This document shows, piece by piece, positions 1 through 9,150 of a stretch of DNA of 15,739 nucleotides (position 1 is its first letter; every line of letters starts with the position of its first letter). The notes below the pieces were generated by a model. That model saw nothing but the letters and a program-made list of their open reading frames with translations. It was not told the origin of the DNA and searched no databases. The stretch is from Hymenopellis radicata (Eukaryota > Basidiomycota > Agaricomycetes > Agaricales > Physalacriaceae), in assembly GCA_015501595.1 (NCBI GenBank), contig JADNRX010001039.1, positions 1 through 15,739 of the forward strand, in the 5' to 3' direction. Made by a program: the position numbers and the translations under genes.

Positions 1-1895
1 CCAGCTGTACGTTCGAACCCTCTGGATATCTGCAGATATTGCTCGAACACCTGCAGATATTGCTCGGAGATCTGCGGACATGTGAAGCAATGTCCACCTG
101 AATGTCTGAACCCTTTAGAAACACTCAGACACCTGTGGATATTGCTGAGACATCCGCGGACAAGTGCGGGAAGGTCCAGCTGTACATCTGAACCCTCTGG
201 ATATCTGCGGATATCGCTCAGACATCCGCGGACAAGTGCGGCAATGTCCAGCTGTACGTTCGAACCCTCTGGATATCTGCAGATATTGCTCGAAACACCT
301 GCAGATATTGCTCGGAGATCTGCGGACATGTGAAGCAATGTCCACCTGAATGTCTGAACCCTTTAGAAACACTCAGACACCTGTGGATATTGCTGAGACA
401 TCCGCGGACAAGTGCGGGAAGGTCCAGCTGTACATCTGAACCCTCTGGATATCTGCGGATATCACTCAGATATCCGCGGACATGTGTGGCAATGTCCAGC
501 TGTAGGTTCGAACCGTGTGGATATCTGCGGATATCGCTCAGACATCCGCGGACAAGCGCGGCAACGTCCAGCTGTACATTCGAACCCTGTGGATATCTGC
601 GGATATCGCTCAGACATCCGCGGACAAGCGCGGCAAACGTCCAGCTGTACATTCGAACCCTCTGGATATCTGCAGATATTGCTCGAACACCTGCAGATAT
701 TGCTCAGAGATCTGCGGACATGTGAAGCAATGTCCACCTGAATGTCTGAACCCTTTAGAAACACTCAGACACCTGTGGATATCGCTCAGACATCCGCGGA
801 CAAGTGCGGGAATTTCCAGCTGTACATCTGAACCCTCTGGATATCTGCAGATATCACTCAGACATCCGCGGACATGTGTGGCAATGTCCAGCTGTAGGTT
901 CGAACCGTGTGGATATCTGCGGATATCGCTCAGACATCCGCGGACAAGTGCGGGAATATCCAGCTGTACATCTGAACCCTCTGGATATCTGCAGATATCG
1001 CTCAGACATCCGCGGACATGTGCGGCCATGTCCAGCTGTAGGTCCGAACCCTCTGGATATCTGCAGATATTGCTCGAACACCTGCAGATATTGCTCGGAG
1101 ATCTGCGGACATGTGAAGCAATGTCCACCTGAATGTCTGAACCCTTTAGAAACACTCAGACACCTGTGGATATTGCTCAGACATCCGCGAACAAGTGCGG
1201 CAATGTCCAGCTGTACATCTGAACCCTCTGGATATCTGCGGATATCACTCAGACATCCGCGGACATGTGTGGCAATGTCCAGCTATACGTTCGAACCGTG
1301 TGGATATCTGCGGATATCGCTCAGACATCCCCGGACAAGTGCGGGAATGTCCAGCTGTACATCTGAACCCTCTGGATATCTGCAGATATCGCTCAGACAT
1401 CCGCGGACATGTGCGGCCATGTCCAGCTGTACGTTCAAACCCTCTGGATATCTGCAGATATTGCTCGGACACCTGTGGATATCGCTCAGATATCCGCGGA
1501 CATGTGTGGCAATGTCCAGCTGTTCCTTCAAACCGTATGGATATCTGCGGATATCGCTCAGACATCCACGGACAAGTGCGGGAATGTCCAGCTGTACATC
1601 TGAACCCTCTGGATATCTGCGGATATCGCTCAGATATCCGCGGACATGTGCGGCCATGTCCAGCTATAGGTCCGAACCCTCTGGATATCTGCAGATATTG
1701 CTCGAACACCTGCAGATAATGCTCGGAGATCTGCGGACATGTGAAGCAATGTCCACCTGAATGTCTGAACCCTTCAGAAACACTCAGACACCTGTGGATA
1801 TCGCTCAGACATCCGCGGACAAGTGCAGGAATTTCCAGCTGTACATCTGAACCCTCTGGATATCTGCAGATATCACTCAGACATCTGCGGACATG
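1..1895. repeat. Minisatellite array, 72-bp units with interspersed 175-bp units
   Basis: The marker CCAGCTGTAC, or a one- to three-base variant, begins units at 1, 176, 248, 424, 496, 568, 641, 816, 888, 960, 1032, 1207, 1279, 1351, 1423, 1516, 1588, 1660 and 1835. Most steps are exactly 72 bp. Five are 175-176 bp and one is 93 bp. The long unit is a 72-bp unit with about 103 extra bases containing CCTTTAGAAACACTCAGACA. Long units open each higher-order block (1, 248, 641, 1032, 1660); two blocks are nearly equal (393 and 391 bp). Units carry the 14-bp palindrome ATATCTGCAGATAT or its CGG variant, and GTCCGCGGAC. Because 72 is a multiple of three and the unit lacks stops in several frames, long reading frames run on both strands; I regard them as by-products. 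The array is cut by the left window edge. Confidence 0.97.
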
Positions 1896-1942
1896 TGTCT
1901 GAACATATGGTCGTAATGGTATAGTCCTTGTCTTCATGGGGT

Positions 1943-2142
1943 GTTATGCATTATGCATACTCTTCACAGATGTTACTCTTCATTCAGGGTCCAATTTCCT
2001 TATATGGGCAGGCAGGGGCGGCAGCAACAGCCGCTGCGCTAAAAAATTTCCTTTTTGGGCCTTACCTGGGGCCCAATTTTGACCGTTATGCATTATGGTA
2101 CCCTCAACTCTTCATTTCACAGTCCTTCGTTATGCATTATGC
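1943..2142. repeat. Three dispersed copies of GTTATGCATTATG
   Basis: The motif GTTATGCATTATG(C/G) occurs at 1943-1956, 2085-2098 and 2129-2142. The first two are followed by related CTCTTCA and CACAG stretches, so they look like diverged copies of a somewhat longer repeat. The third lies immediately before the transposon target site. No coding potential is seen in 1896-2150. These copies could be the end of an older mobile element or a regulatory repeat; nothing here decides between the two. Confidence 0.6.
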
Positions 2143-2150
2143 AAAGACAA

Positions 2151-2180
2151 TAGAGACCTCAACGACTCAAATCCGGATCA
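2151..2180 (+). repeat. Left terminal inverted repeat of the hAT-type element
   Basis: It begins TAGAGACCTCAACGACTCAA and continues to CGGATCA. It pairs with the right end with one substitution and one 3-base gap. The preceding 8 bases (2143-2150) are the left target-site copy. Confidence 0.85.
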
Positions 2181-2199
2181 GATCCGCGATCCATCACGC

Positions 2200-2319
2200 G
2201 AGTACCCGTGGCCGAAAGCGCCGATCCGTGATCCTTATGTGATCCGATCTGCCACGAATCGACGGATCAGATGGATCGGATCACCGACATGCCCGAGCGG
2301 ATCGAGTACTCGAGTAAAC
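2200..2319 (+). repeat. Subterminal direct repeat, left copy
   Basis: About 120 bp starting GAGTACCCGTGGCC and ending in GTAAAC. It is matched in the same orientation by 3074-3191; the shared core includes GATGCCCGAGCGGATCGAGT or close variants. It is rich in GATCCG/CGGATC, which are candidate transposase-binding sites. The direct orientation, inside inverted ends, suggests that one end was rebuilt by duplication. Confidence 0.75.
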
Positions 2320-2404
2320 TCGAGTATTCCATCGCCCAAATCTATTCATGCGCGACGAGTATCCCCGGGCAATGGCACGGGGACACTCAGTCGTGCATGA
2401 TGCA

Positions 2405-2550
2405 GACTGGGTGGTGGTGGGAGGTGGGAGGATAGTGGGAGTGGTGGAGATGGTGTACCGTGTGGTGGTGGTGGTGGTGAAGATGGTGTGGTGGTGGTGG
2501 TGGTGGTGGTGGAGATGGTGTGGTGGTGGTGGTGGTGTGCACTGTGGGTG
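2405..2550. repeat. GGT/GTG microsatellite inside the transposon
   Basis: Imperfect runs of GGT, with GGGAGGTGGGAGG and GATGG interruptions. The plus strand is almost pyrimidine-free over about 130 bases, and runs of GGG near 2415-2445 could form a G-quadruplex. All frames stay open and give poly-Val/Trp or poly-His/Thr translations, which should not be taken as genes. The element's central part up to about 2900 is a further low-complexity stretch of CCATCC and GTCGTTGTC runs. Confidence 0.9.
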
Positions 2551-3073
2551 ATTATAAGTCGTCGTTGGCTCCATCGGCGCACTCACCGCATCACCGCGTC
2601 AACGTGTCGTCCGCCTCATCCATCATCTGCCCCATCCATCGTCTGCCCCATCCGTTGTCCATCCATCCGCGTTGTCGGTCCATCCTTGTCGTCACCCGAT
2701 CCAGTCGTTGTCGTTGTCGTCCAAAATCGGCGCCGTTGTTGAAGTCGTCCGTTGCTGCTGTCACAGAGACAGCAGCACGCCCAGAACGCAACCAGGGCTC
2801 AACAAAGCACCCCAGAGGCCTCCTGACAATCGTCAGAGAGGCAGCGGTGACAATCGTCACTCGCTGGGTGGTCATGGTGGTGGTGGAGGAGAGAGAATGA
2901 GAGAGATCGAGTCATTGATCGCACTTACGCGTACTCTCGGGATTTGCCGGATCGTGGGAATCGATGAGAAATTCACGCGCACGTCTGTTCTGGGCGACGC
3001 ATGGGCCCGTTTGACTTCGAAAAATTTTGTAAATTAAGTTTAAATATATAGCTAAATATTCACGAGTCAACAC

Positions 3074-3191
3074 GAGTACTCGTGCCTCCAGAGCCCGATC
3101 CGCGATCCAAGTGTGATCCGACCCGCCACGGGTCAACGGATCAAACGGATCGGATCTCCGAGATGCCCGAGCGGATCGAGTATGGGTAAAC
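3074..3191 (+). repeat. Subterminal direct repeat, right copy
   Basis: The second copy of the subterminal repeat at 2200-2319, about 118 bp. The segment begins within the perfect 14-bp palindrome CACGAGTACTCGTG (3071-3084). It runs almost directly into the right terminal inverted repeat. Confidence 0.75.
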
Positions 3192-3196
3192 CTGTG

Positions 3197-3223
3197 TGAT
3201 CCGTTGACTCGTTGAGGTCTCTA
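3197..3223 (-). repeat. Right terminal inverted repeat of the hAT-type element
   Basis: On the minus strand it reads TAGAGACCTCAACGAGTCAA followed by CGGATCA. It is the partner of the left end. The right target-site copy GAAGACAA follows at 3224-3231. Confidence 0.85.
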
Positions 3224-3231
3224 GAAGACAA

Positions 3232-3910
3232 GGTCGAAATAGTACAGTATCACTATTGACATAACTATGTAATGGAGCCCACCATGTACTCCTTCATCAT
3301 GCATGGCTATGTGGGCTGTCAGAGACAAGTTCCGAAGAACTTAATTAGCCACAGACATAACATATGGGCCCTCATTCACACCACAATATTTCAAAGATTT
3401 TTTTCCCTTGCAAGAGCGAATGGGAAGGAGTCTGCCTCATACGATAAGTTCACACCTTTCACCCATGACTTTACTGCCCTTTGCATAATTCCGTGAACAT
3501 CTCAAAAAAATAAAAATCATCGGACCGCACATCCGGTCCGTGGCATATCGGCGGAGGGAGTATTCTCCTATAGCCTCGGCATTCCTCTCCTTCCGCCAGC
3601 CTTCTCAAGTATCCTAATGTACCAAGACTACCTTAAATATACTTCCTTTTAACCAACATTGATCTTTGAGGTGCATGGGATGGCGGTATAGGTCCGTTAG
3701 TCATGGGCGGCCACCTTGGTGCCGAGAAGGCACGGCTCCGTGGGCGGTCTGGGCCCCGTCAATCGTTTTGACAAAAAGTTGGTGTGTTCACAGAATTATG
3801 CAAAGCACAGTAAACAAAAAAATGTATTGCATTAGCTACTCATTGCCGGCAAATTCAAGTAGTTGAGTCATGTGAGTCTTCAATCTGCAGAAAAGGAGGC
3901 TATAGGAAGT
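3232..3910. other. Intergenic region, no supported gene
   Basis: No reading frame here has coding character. The stretch is AT-rich around 3340-3520 and contains a perfect 7-bp hairpin at 3521-3540 (CGGACCG, 6-base loop, CGGTCCG). An imperfect GGCGGAGGGAG/CTCTCCTTCCGCC pairing follows near 3550-3597. A short GC-rich island lies at about 3705-3755. I see no tRNA or other recognisable RNA gene. Confidence 0.6.
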
Positions 3911-5026
3911 CTAAATGTTGTCCTTGTCTGCTGGTGTCGACGACGAATCAGGTGCATTAACGCACTTTTCTCTACGCTGTCGAGCCTCTTCCCTTTCGTC
4001 CGCAAGCCTGAACCTTTCATCCGCAAGCCTGAACCGTCGCCTAAGAACGGCGTCGCAACAATCGTCTCTAAACTGCGATGCTTGTTAATCTTGAACGTAG
4101 ATGTCACAGAGGTCTAATAATACCTTGTCATGACTTTCGACAAGCTTTAACCTCCGTTTAACAAACTTGTCCATCTCCGCAGCGTCCGAACACTGGTTGA
4201 GCGCCGTGTACACATCCTCAACATCATCAGTCCGAAATTCGTCTGAAAATCCTGCCAAACATTCGATGGACACCATTAATACACAGGTATGATGCGACCT
4301 ACCATTGCCATCAGATTCGCAGACTACTAAAGCCTGAAATGTGAGCCAGTCGACCTGACCTGCCGCGTCGTCAGCTGGTTTGTCGGCGAGGAACATCATT
4401 AGATAGGATGATAAGGGGCTCAGTAACCTAAGAGAATTCGATCAGAAGGAACGGTATATGCGCTAACAACCAGACAGACTTCTCTTCACGGTAGCAGACC
4501 TGATGACGAATGAGAGGAGCGTGGATGAGCTATACCAGACACGCACCTGGCAAAGTCTCTGCCGGGCACACCATAATGGACTAGTAAACCCATCCTTGCC
4601 GCATTTCTATGGCGTGCGTGAGTTTCCCAATTAAAATTACGCAAAAAACGCACAGAACAATAAAGCCCACATATCAAAGCAGCATACTGTGGCTCATTTA
4701 TGTCGTCTGGCTTGGAGGAAATCCATCCGGATCGTTGGCCAGCACTGCGCGCCAGACAGAACTCCAAGCCTTGCTCATAAGAAGTGTACGGAGTGCCTTA
4801 GTCGTGAGTGCCATATTCAAAGCATCGGCTATTGTCAAGTGAGAGCAGACCTGAGGCAAGGTGAGCGTGAATTGGGCGGCGTGAACATAGCACGTACCTC
4901 ATACAGGATATCCAGTGGCATTTCGAGGAGCGTCTTCAGCTCGCTAGTCTTGACAAAGGACTTTTCCGCCTTCTTCGAGACCTGGCTTGTGCGTTTCGGT
5001 ATCTTTCTTCTCTTGACGGACGACAT
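3911..5026 (-). CDS. F-box domain protein, seven exons, one single-base frame break
   Basis: This is probably the substrate-recognition subunit of an SCF ubiquitin ligase. Exons are 5026-4898, 4850-4654, 4606-4547, 4499-4480, 4427-4303, 4251-4124 and 4072-3911. The introns are 47, 47, 47, 52, 51 and 51 nt, all GT-AG; the fourth has a weak GTCTGT donor. All exon phases agree and give about 273 residues. Residues 34-80 are the F-box: LLEMPLDILYE, then an IADALNMALTTKALRTLL helix and SSVW. A typical basidiomycete NEPQYAALICGLYCS block follows. CSKC and CQVC, both completed across splice junctions, form the usual CxxC pair. The C-terminus is charged, with a duplicated RFRLADER. One base is missing near 4707-4713 (PP before PDDINEPQY), so the frame breaks in exon 2 unless this is a sequence error. 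The start at 5026 is the only ATG ahead of the F-box. The fold assignment is firm; the exon 4/5 boundary is the least certain part. Confidence 0.75.
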
Positions 5027-5129
5027 TGCTGTTAATGGTGATGATGGCAAGAGTCACTCCACAGCAGCCAGCCGAACGCGACAGGAGTCACTTCACGTGA
5101 TCGTGACACCTCTTTGTGGCGACAGTTGG

Positions 5130-5990
5130 TTAGCGGGGACGTCCCGTGCTCGAGCGCGCATCAGATTCGACGAGTGCACAGGGAAGAGGCGGTTGGAGGA
5201 TTCCGCCCGTCTGCGGCGATAAATGAATGAATGTATTGATACATGTTGTAGTTGGATACAGATGTCTAATGAATGAACTAAGTCCTGTTGGAGGATCGAG
5301 TCGGTCGTATAAAAATAAAAATAAAGTCGCTTCAGCTGCGAGGAGCGCTTTCTCCACGCTCTTTAGCAGCACGTCCCTCTCCTCCATGCCAACACTTACC
5401 CGCACCAGTCCAGTCTCTACCTCATACTTCGCCGCCCAGTCCAACTCGGCATAATGTGCGAGCACTGTATAAGGACACGCCAGCGTGAAATTGGTCCCCA
5501 AGATCGGCCCCTTGAAGAAGGGCAGCGTGTCAAAGAAAGCCGCCGAAGCCTTGAGGGACGTGAATGTCATGATCACTGAGAAGAGCCCTCCAAAACCTCC
5601 GTTCTCTTTGATACGACACTTTTCGTAGTGCTCCCGTGTCCCATTTAGGATAGAAGACGTCTTTGACGACACCATCGGCCTTGCCGCCGGCCTGCGAACG
5701 AGACCGAAGGAAATCGCACACGGCTTCGGTGTTCCCGTCAATACCTCAGGCAATCACGAGAGTTCCTTTCCAAGAATACAATATCCTGGCTGAAGTAAGG
5801 GTCCTCAAAGGTTGCTTTCAGATGAGCTTTCAACGTCCTCAAGATCGTAACAAGTTACACACCTTTCGGATTGGACGAAAAATCTTGGGTATCCCGACAC
5901 CATGGTACTGACGACCCGCTCATCGCCCTCGACGTCGGGATCCTGGCGATGCTTGGACGGTTCAAAGGAGATTCCTTGGAAGTTTGTCAA
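5130..5990 (-). pseudogene. Broken Cys/Met-metabolism PLP-dependent enzyme (cystathionine gamma-synthase-like)
   Basis: Fragments match the fungal branch of the trans-sulfuration PLP enzymes. An N-terminal piece (about 5975-5863) contains EGDERVVSTMVSGYPRFFVQ. It is followed almost directly by the last third of the enzyme: LKAHLKATFEDPYFSQDIVF and LERNSRD, then NTEAVCDFLRSR, YPKW, HYEKCR, GGFGGLFSV, KGPILGTNFTLACPYTVLAH and GLVRVSVGMEE. The central catalytic region, including the PLP-binding lysine, is absent at about 5862-5842. Two further frame breaks lie near 5738-5752 and 5633-5643; the latter is consistent with one extra G in TGGGAC. The family-like end is near 5328, but the frame runs on to 5130, so the native stop also appears lost. 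The missing core rules out a working enzyme. Family assignment is confident; which substrate the ancestor used is not. Confidence 0.8.
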
Positions 5991-6408
5991 CGACGATTCG
6001 ACACCTAAATCGGTTTGTGAATCATAACCTCACACCCCAAGTCCAGGCGGGCCGCGGGATCGCTCGATCAACCCGCCCTCTCTCGGATACAGTCCGGAAA
6101 AGGTGGCTGGCCACGTCCACGTCGCCGCTGCTCGTCGTTCCAGCATGGCGACTCGACTTCATGTCGGAACTGTGCGCTTGTCGGGCCGAAGGCTATAGCC
6201 TGCACAATAATCCAAGCAAGGTATAAACGACGCGACGCGTAAGCCAATGTGGCTGGTAATTTGCCTCGGCGGCGTCTGCTACTTCACTAGGAACGACTCT
6301 CATAAGGTTTCGCATCGGTAACGATCACTTCTTATCATATAGTCGGTACTGAACAAATTGTATTACACGTTAAGTAAAAGGTCACCACAGTTGTGGGCGC
6401 CGAATTGC

Positions 6409-6938
6409 TCAGCCCTAGAAGTGACGGAGTCAACGCACGGGTAGGTACAGGCAAAGAAGAACAAACCTTTAGAAACACAGCTCCAAAGAAACTGACAAGC
6501 ATGAAGCACATGCAAAGGAATATCAACAAGTCCCATGGATAACTCTCCTGCGATGGAGAGCGTTCGTCCTGCTCTGCCAGTGACGCGAGAAGTCCCATGT
6601 GGTCTGACAGGATATAAGGCATCGACTTCTCGTCGTAGAGGAACGGGATGAGCGCTGGAACATGTTCTTGGGCAGCGATGAGCCTTTCGCTGAACTGGCG
6701 ACCGTGCACATTAATTCTGATGAGATACGCATCGCGAGTGGCTAGTATGCGTTTCGCATAACTCTCAATAGCACCAGCATGCTGAAAAAAGTTAATGGCT
6801 TAGTTTGAAAGCAAGACAGTGGACAAACCGCAGTATGCTCGGCGGCGACTTTGAGCGGGATGATAACGAAGAGTCCTGGGCCTCCTCAACCTTAGCCACG
6901 ACGAATTCTCCGATAACTGTGCCAAGAAAGCCAGGCAT
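6409..6938 (-). CDS. Small tail-anchored membrane protein of unknown function
   Basis: The gene starts at ATG 6938 (MPGFLGTVIGEFVVAKVEEA). Exons are 6938-6829, 6781-6467 and 6414-6409. Both introns use a GTTTGT donor (47 nt with CATTAAC and a TTTTTTCAG end; 52 nt ending TTCTAG). The last exon is only Gly plus stop. Reading continuously needs one more base near 6878-6880, where CCC would be CCCC; the frame then enters LFVIIPLKVAAEHTA and joins exon 2 in phase 0, giving about 143 residues. Exon 2 is helical and polar (HAGAIESYAKRILATRDAYL, LIAAQEHVPALIPFLYDEK). It ends in one strong membrane segment, about residues 120-141 (WDLLIFLCMCFMLVSFFGAV), leaving almost nothing after it. That topology suggests a tail-anchored protein with its bulk in the cytosol. 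I do not recognise the family. Confidence 0.6.
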
Positions 6939-7015
6939 GATTTAGACAACTGTTGGTGTGAGTTGTACGGTGGCGGACACGGAGAATTGATGGAAGACTG
7001 GCACTGAGGATTCAC

Positions 7016-7494
7016 CTTTATATAACCTAGTAGAAAGACGCTTTGACTGCGACGTTGGTAGACTTCGGGGAAAGGTTCTTTGTCTCAGTCCTGTCGTGCC
7101 CTGGTCATGTTACAGGATTCTTGAAGATGACTCCGATGACTCCCGACTTGAGGTTACAGAGGTTGTCCAATCCTGCCCTCGGCGTGTAACCGCAGAGCAA
7201 CTGTCCGACTTGTAGTCGAGTGACGGTGGTGGTGGGAGGGAGCGCAAAAGCCCGATTTAGCTCAAGCCACGTGCTTCGGCTGCGCGGCAGAAGTTCTTCA
7301 TGTTACCTTCTTGTTCACTTAACTGACTACCTTTATAGTCTTCTATTCTCCGTCGACCTTGCTCAACGATTGACAGTCCTCGCGTAGGAGATTCTTGAGG
7401 CACGCCCGCTGCATCTATTGGTATACTTCACAGTTCGTCTTGATACGCGACCCTATACTAGGCTTGTTTCACTTACCTAACTGTTGTTTTGTAG
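7016..7494. other. Intergenic or 5' region, no supported gene
   Basis: Upstream of the minus-strand membrane protein gene I see no convincing reading frame. A pyrimidine-rich intron-3'-end-like sequence (CTAACTGTTGTTTTGTAG) closes at 7494 on the plus strand. It is the first sign of the plus-strand splicing signals that fill the next 1.5 kb. Confidence 0.5.
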
Positions 7495-8530
7495 GACTAT
7501 ACCGCAGTACATGCTTGCTTGGGCATGTACTGGGACGTTCGCGCCGGAGACTTGGCGACATGCTGGCCAAGTCCTACTATCATCCAACGACCGGGTCCCG
7601 ATACCACCATCTTTGGGATGGCTGACGTGCCTGTCTTAAGGACGACATTCTCTGTTGGTGCCGCGAATACTGTCTCGTCATTCTGACATACCAGCTTTGA
7701 CATCGAGGTCAACGAGTAAGTGACATTCTACTCGTGCTCATGTCGCGGTCCTGATCATATTCAACAGGTATTGTGTAACAATGTGTTGACCGTTGTCTTC
7801 ACACGGTCGTCATGGTGTTCGATTTCCAACCCCAACTTACGGACGCAATCAGTCAATTTCAGCACCGCTGGCTACGTGTCGGCGAACAACGGTTGGCTTT
7901 GCGCCGGCTGGTTAGACGCGAGTTCTTACTCGGAGGATGGCGTAGAAGAGGCGTCTGGCCCCCGCCGTCGGTGCCTACATCGATTTTTACCCTTGACTGG
8001 TGTGTTGGACGTCTCCTGGTTGACATTTCCCTTATGCTAACGTGCCATTTCTATAGGTAAACGCTGACTACATATTGTCCGTAAGTTTTCCTCAATTTGG
8101 ACCTGCTAATCTCAAGGTTAACTGTGTTCCTTCGTAGGTTGACTGTGGTTACACCCGAACAGTGTTCCGATGTGCGCTGGCGCCGCGTGGTTTGTGCGCT
8201 CGGTTACTCTCGGTTTACTTGTGCACCCCCATGTTTGGTGGCACCTCCGACAGTAAGTGACGTGAATTGACTGACTTACTAGTTGCTGACTGTCATATAG
8301 TTCTGAATGAGTGCTAGACCGGAGTTGACTTGCAACTCAATCACGCTGTTGTCGGTAAGTCGGGATTCGTTCTGCTTCACTTATCCCGACGACTAATTAC
8401 AGATACAGCGCGACTAGGTCGACTCACCGCTGAACGCTGCGCCCGAATCTCGAGGAGGAACTTTGTGGTACGCGAAGTTCTTCTGCTTTCTTACCTTTGT
8501 TCTAACTGTCCCGTTTTGTTCCAGGGAAAC
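7495..8530 (+). pseudogene. Spliced plus-strand locus without a continuous reading frame
   Basis: Good GT-AG introns can be drawn at 7716-7767 (52 nt), 8081-8137 (57), 8253-8300 (48), 8355-8402 (48) and 8468-8524 (57), with GTAAG or GTACG donors and CAG/TAG ends. The first segment (7495-7715) reads MYWDVRAGDLATCWPSPTII and MADVPVLRTTFSVGAANTV before a stop. The 54-nt segment between the third and fourth introns has stops in all three frames, so the intron set does not enclose an intact protein. It may be a decayed gene or a spliced non-coding RNA. The minus strand of 7500-7710 is also open and equally unrecognised, so direction rests on the splice signals alone. Confidence 0.35.
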
Positions 8531-9150
8531 AATGTCTCGAGGAATCGGGCCACGGCTGTCGATGTTAAGCTAAGGAAACCCTTGCACGTATTACCGAGAA
8601 ATTTAGTTACATACATACACTATGCCTTACATCTATCAGTCTGTACTTACTCGTCTCGCATTACAGTAACTCCCCGGTACGTGGACACCTTCCCTCATTC
8701 GACTCCCCACTAACAACCCATTGACAGATGCAATCTGAACCTCTTTGAGCTAACAACACACGTTCACTCCTCAGCCGAATTGGTGTACGCTTATCTTCAG
8801 AATTACAGTGGTGTCTTTCCCCTGCTCACGGTTGGAATCCCCTTGCAAATCTGAACTCAATCGATGTAAAATCACCTCAGAAACATAAGGGGAACGAGAA
8901 CAAAACACAACACAAGTTCACAGAATGCGCGTGCTCAGGTACCTCAATTCAAACCTTGAAGCTACGGCGATCGCGGGTCCATGGACTTAGGACTCTCCTT
9001 GCTACACTCTGACAACTCCCCTCATGTCACCCCGAACGACGAGCTCGATGTCCATTGTCGACCATCTCAATATAACACCGCGACCCGTCCTAATACCCGG
9101 AGAACCGAAATCAAAATCGCATCGCCTTCAAACGGCCTTGAGATGATGGC
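8531..9150. other. No supported gene
   Basis: A mixed-composition stretch with short open frames only and no recognised protein motif. It leads into the degenerate module array that starts near 9150. Confidence 0.5.

Larger units (their letters stand above)
2151..3223. mobile_element. Non-autonomous hAT-type DNA transposon (about 1.07 kb)
   Basis: The left end starts TAGAGACCTCAACGACTCAA and the right end, read on the minus strand, starts TAGAGACCTCAACGAGTCAA, so 19 of 20 terminal bases match in inverted orientation. Both are followed by CGGATCA after a 3-base offset. The flanks are AAAGACAA (2143-2150) and GAAGACAA (3224-3231), a 7-of-8 target-site duplication. An 8-bp duplication together with ends reading TAGAG, which fit the hAT terminal consensus YARNG, point to the hAT superfamily. 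Both subterminal regions are dense in GATCCG/CGGATC, as expected of transposase-binding repeats. No transposase-like reading frame lies inside, so the copy would depend on a transposase elsewhere. A TA-duplicating Tc1/mariner element is the alternative, but it would leave the matching 8-bp flanks unexplained. Confidence 0.82.

Noticed and set aside
804..1937. Long reading frames on both strands in the first 1.9 kb (up to 318 and 230 codons)
   Set aside because: They follow the 72-bp repeat, exist in several frames at once, and shift whenever a 175-bp unit occurs. They are products of a stop-poor repeat, not genes.
2281..2586. His/Thr-rich minus-strand and Val/Trp-rich plus-strand frames
   Set aside because: Direct translation of the GGT microsatellite, without start context or splice support.
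2151..3223. Tc1/mariner element with a TA duplication
   Set aside because: TA does sit at both ends, but 8-bp flanks matching at 7 positions and YARNG termini fit hAT better.
3521..3540. Rho-independent terminator-like hairpin
   Set aside because: A bacterial signal type with no T-run after it and no gene ending here; kept only as a hairpin in an intergenic region.
4081..4123. Alternative 43-nt final intron in the F-box gene ending in AACAAG
   Set aside because: It would lead into a different frame lacking the RFRLADER repeat; the 51-nt version has a CAG end and a tail typical of the family.
4689..5222. 177-codon plus-strand frame
   Set aside because: Antisense to the F-box exons, whose motifs and splice phases are convincing on the minus strand.
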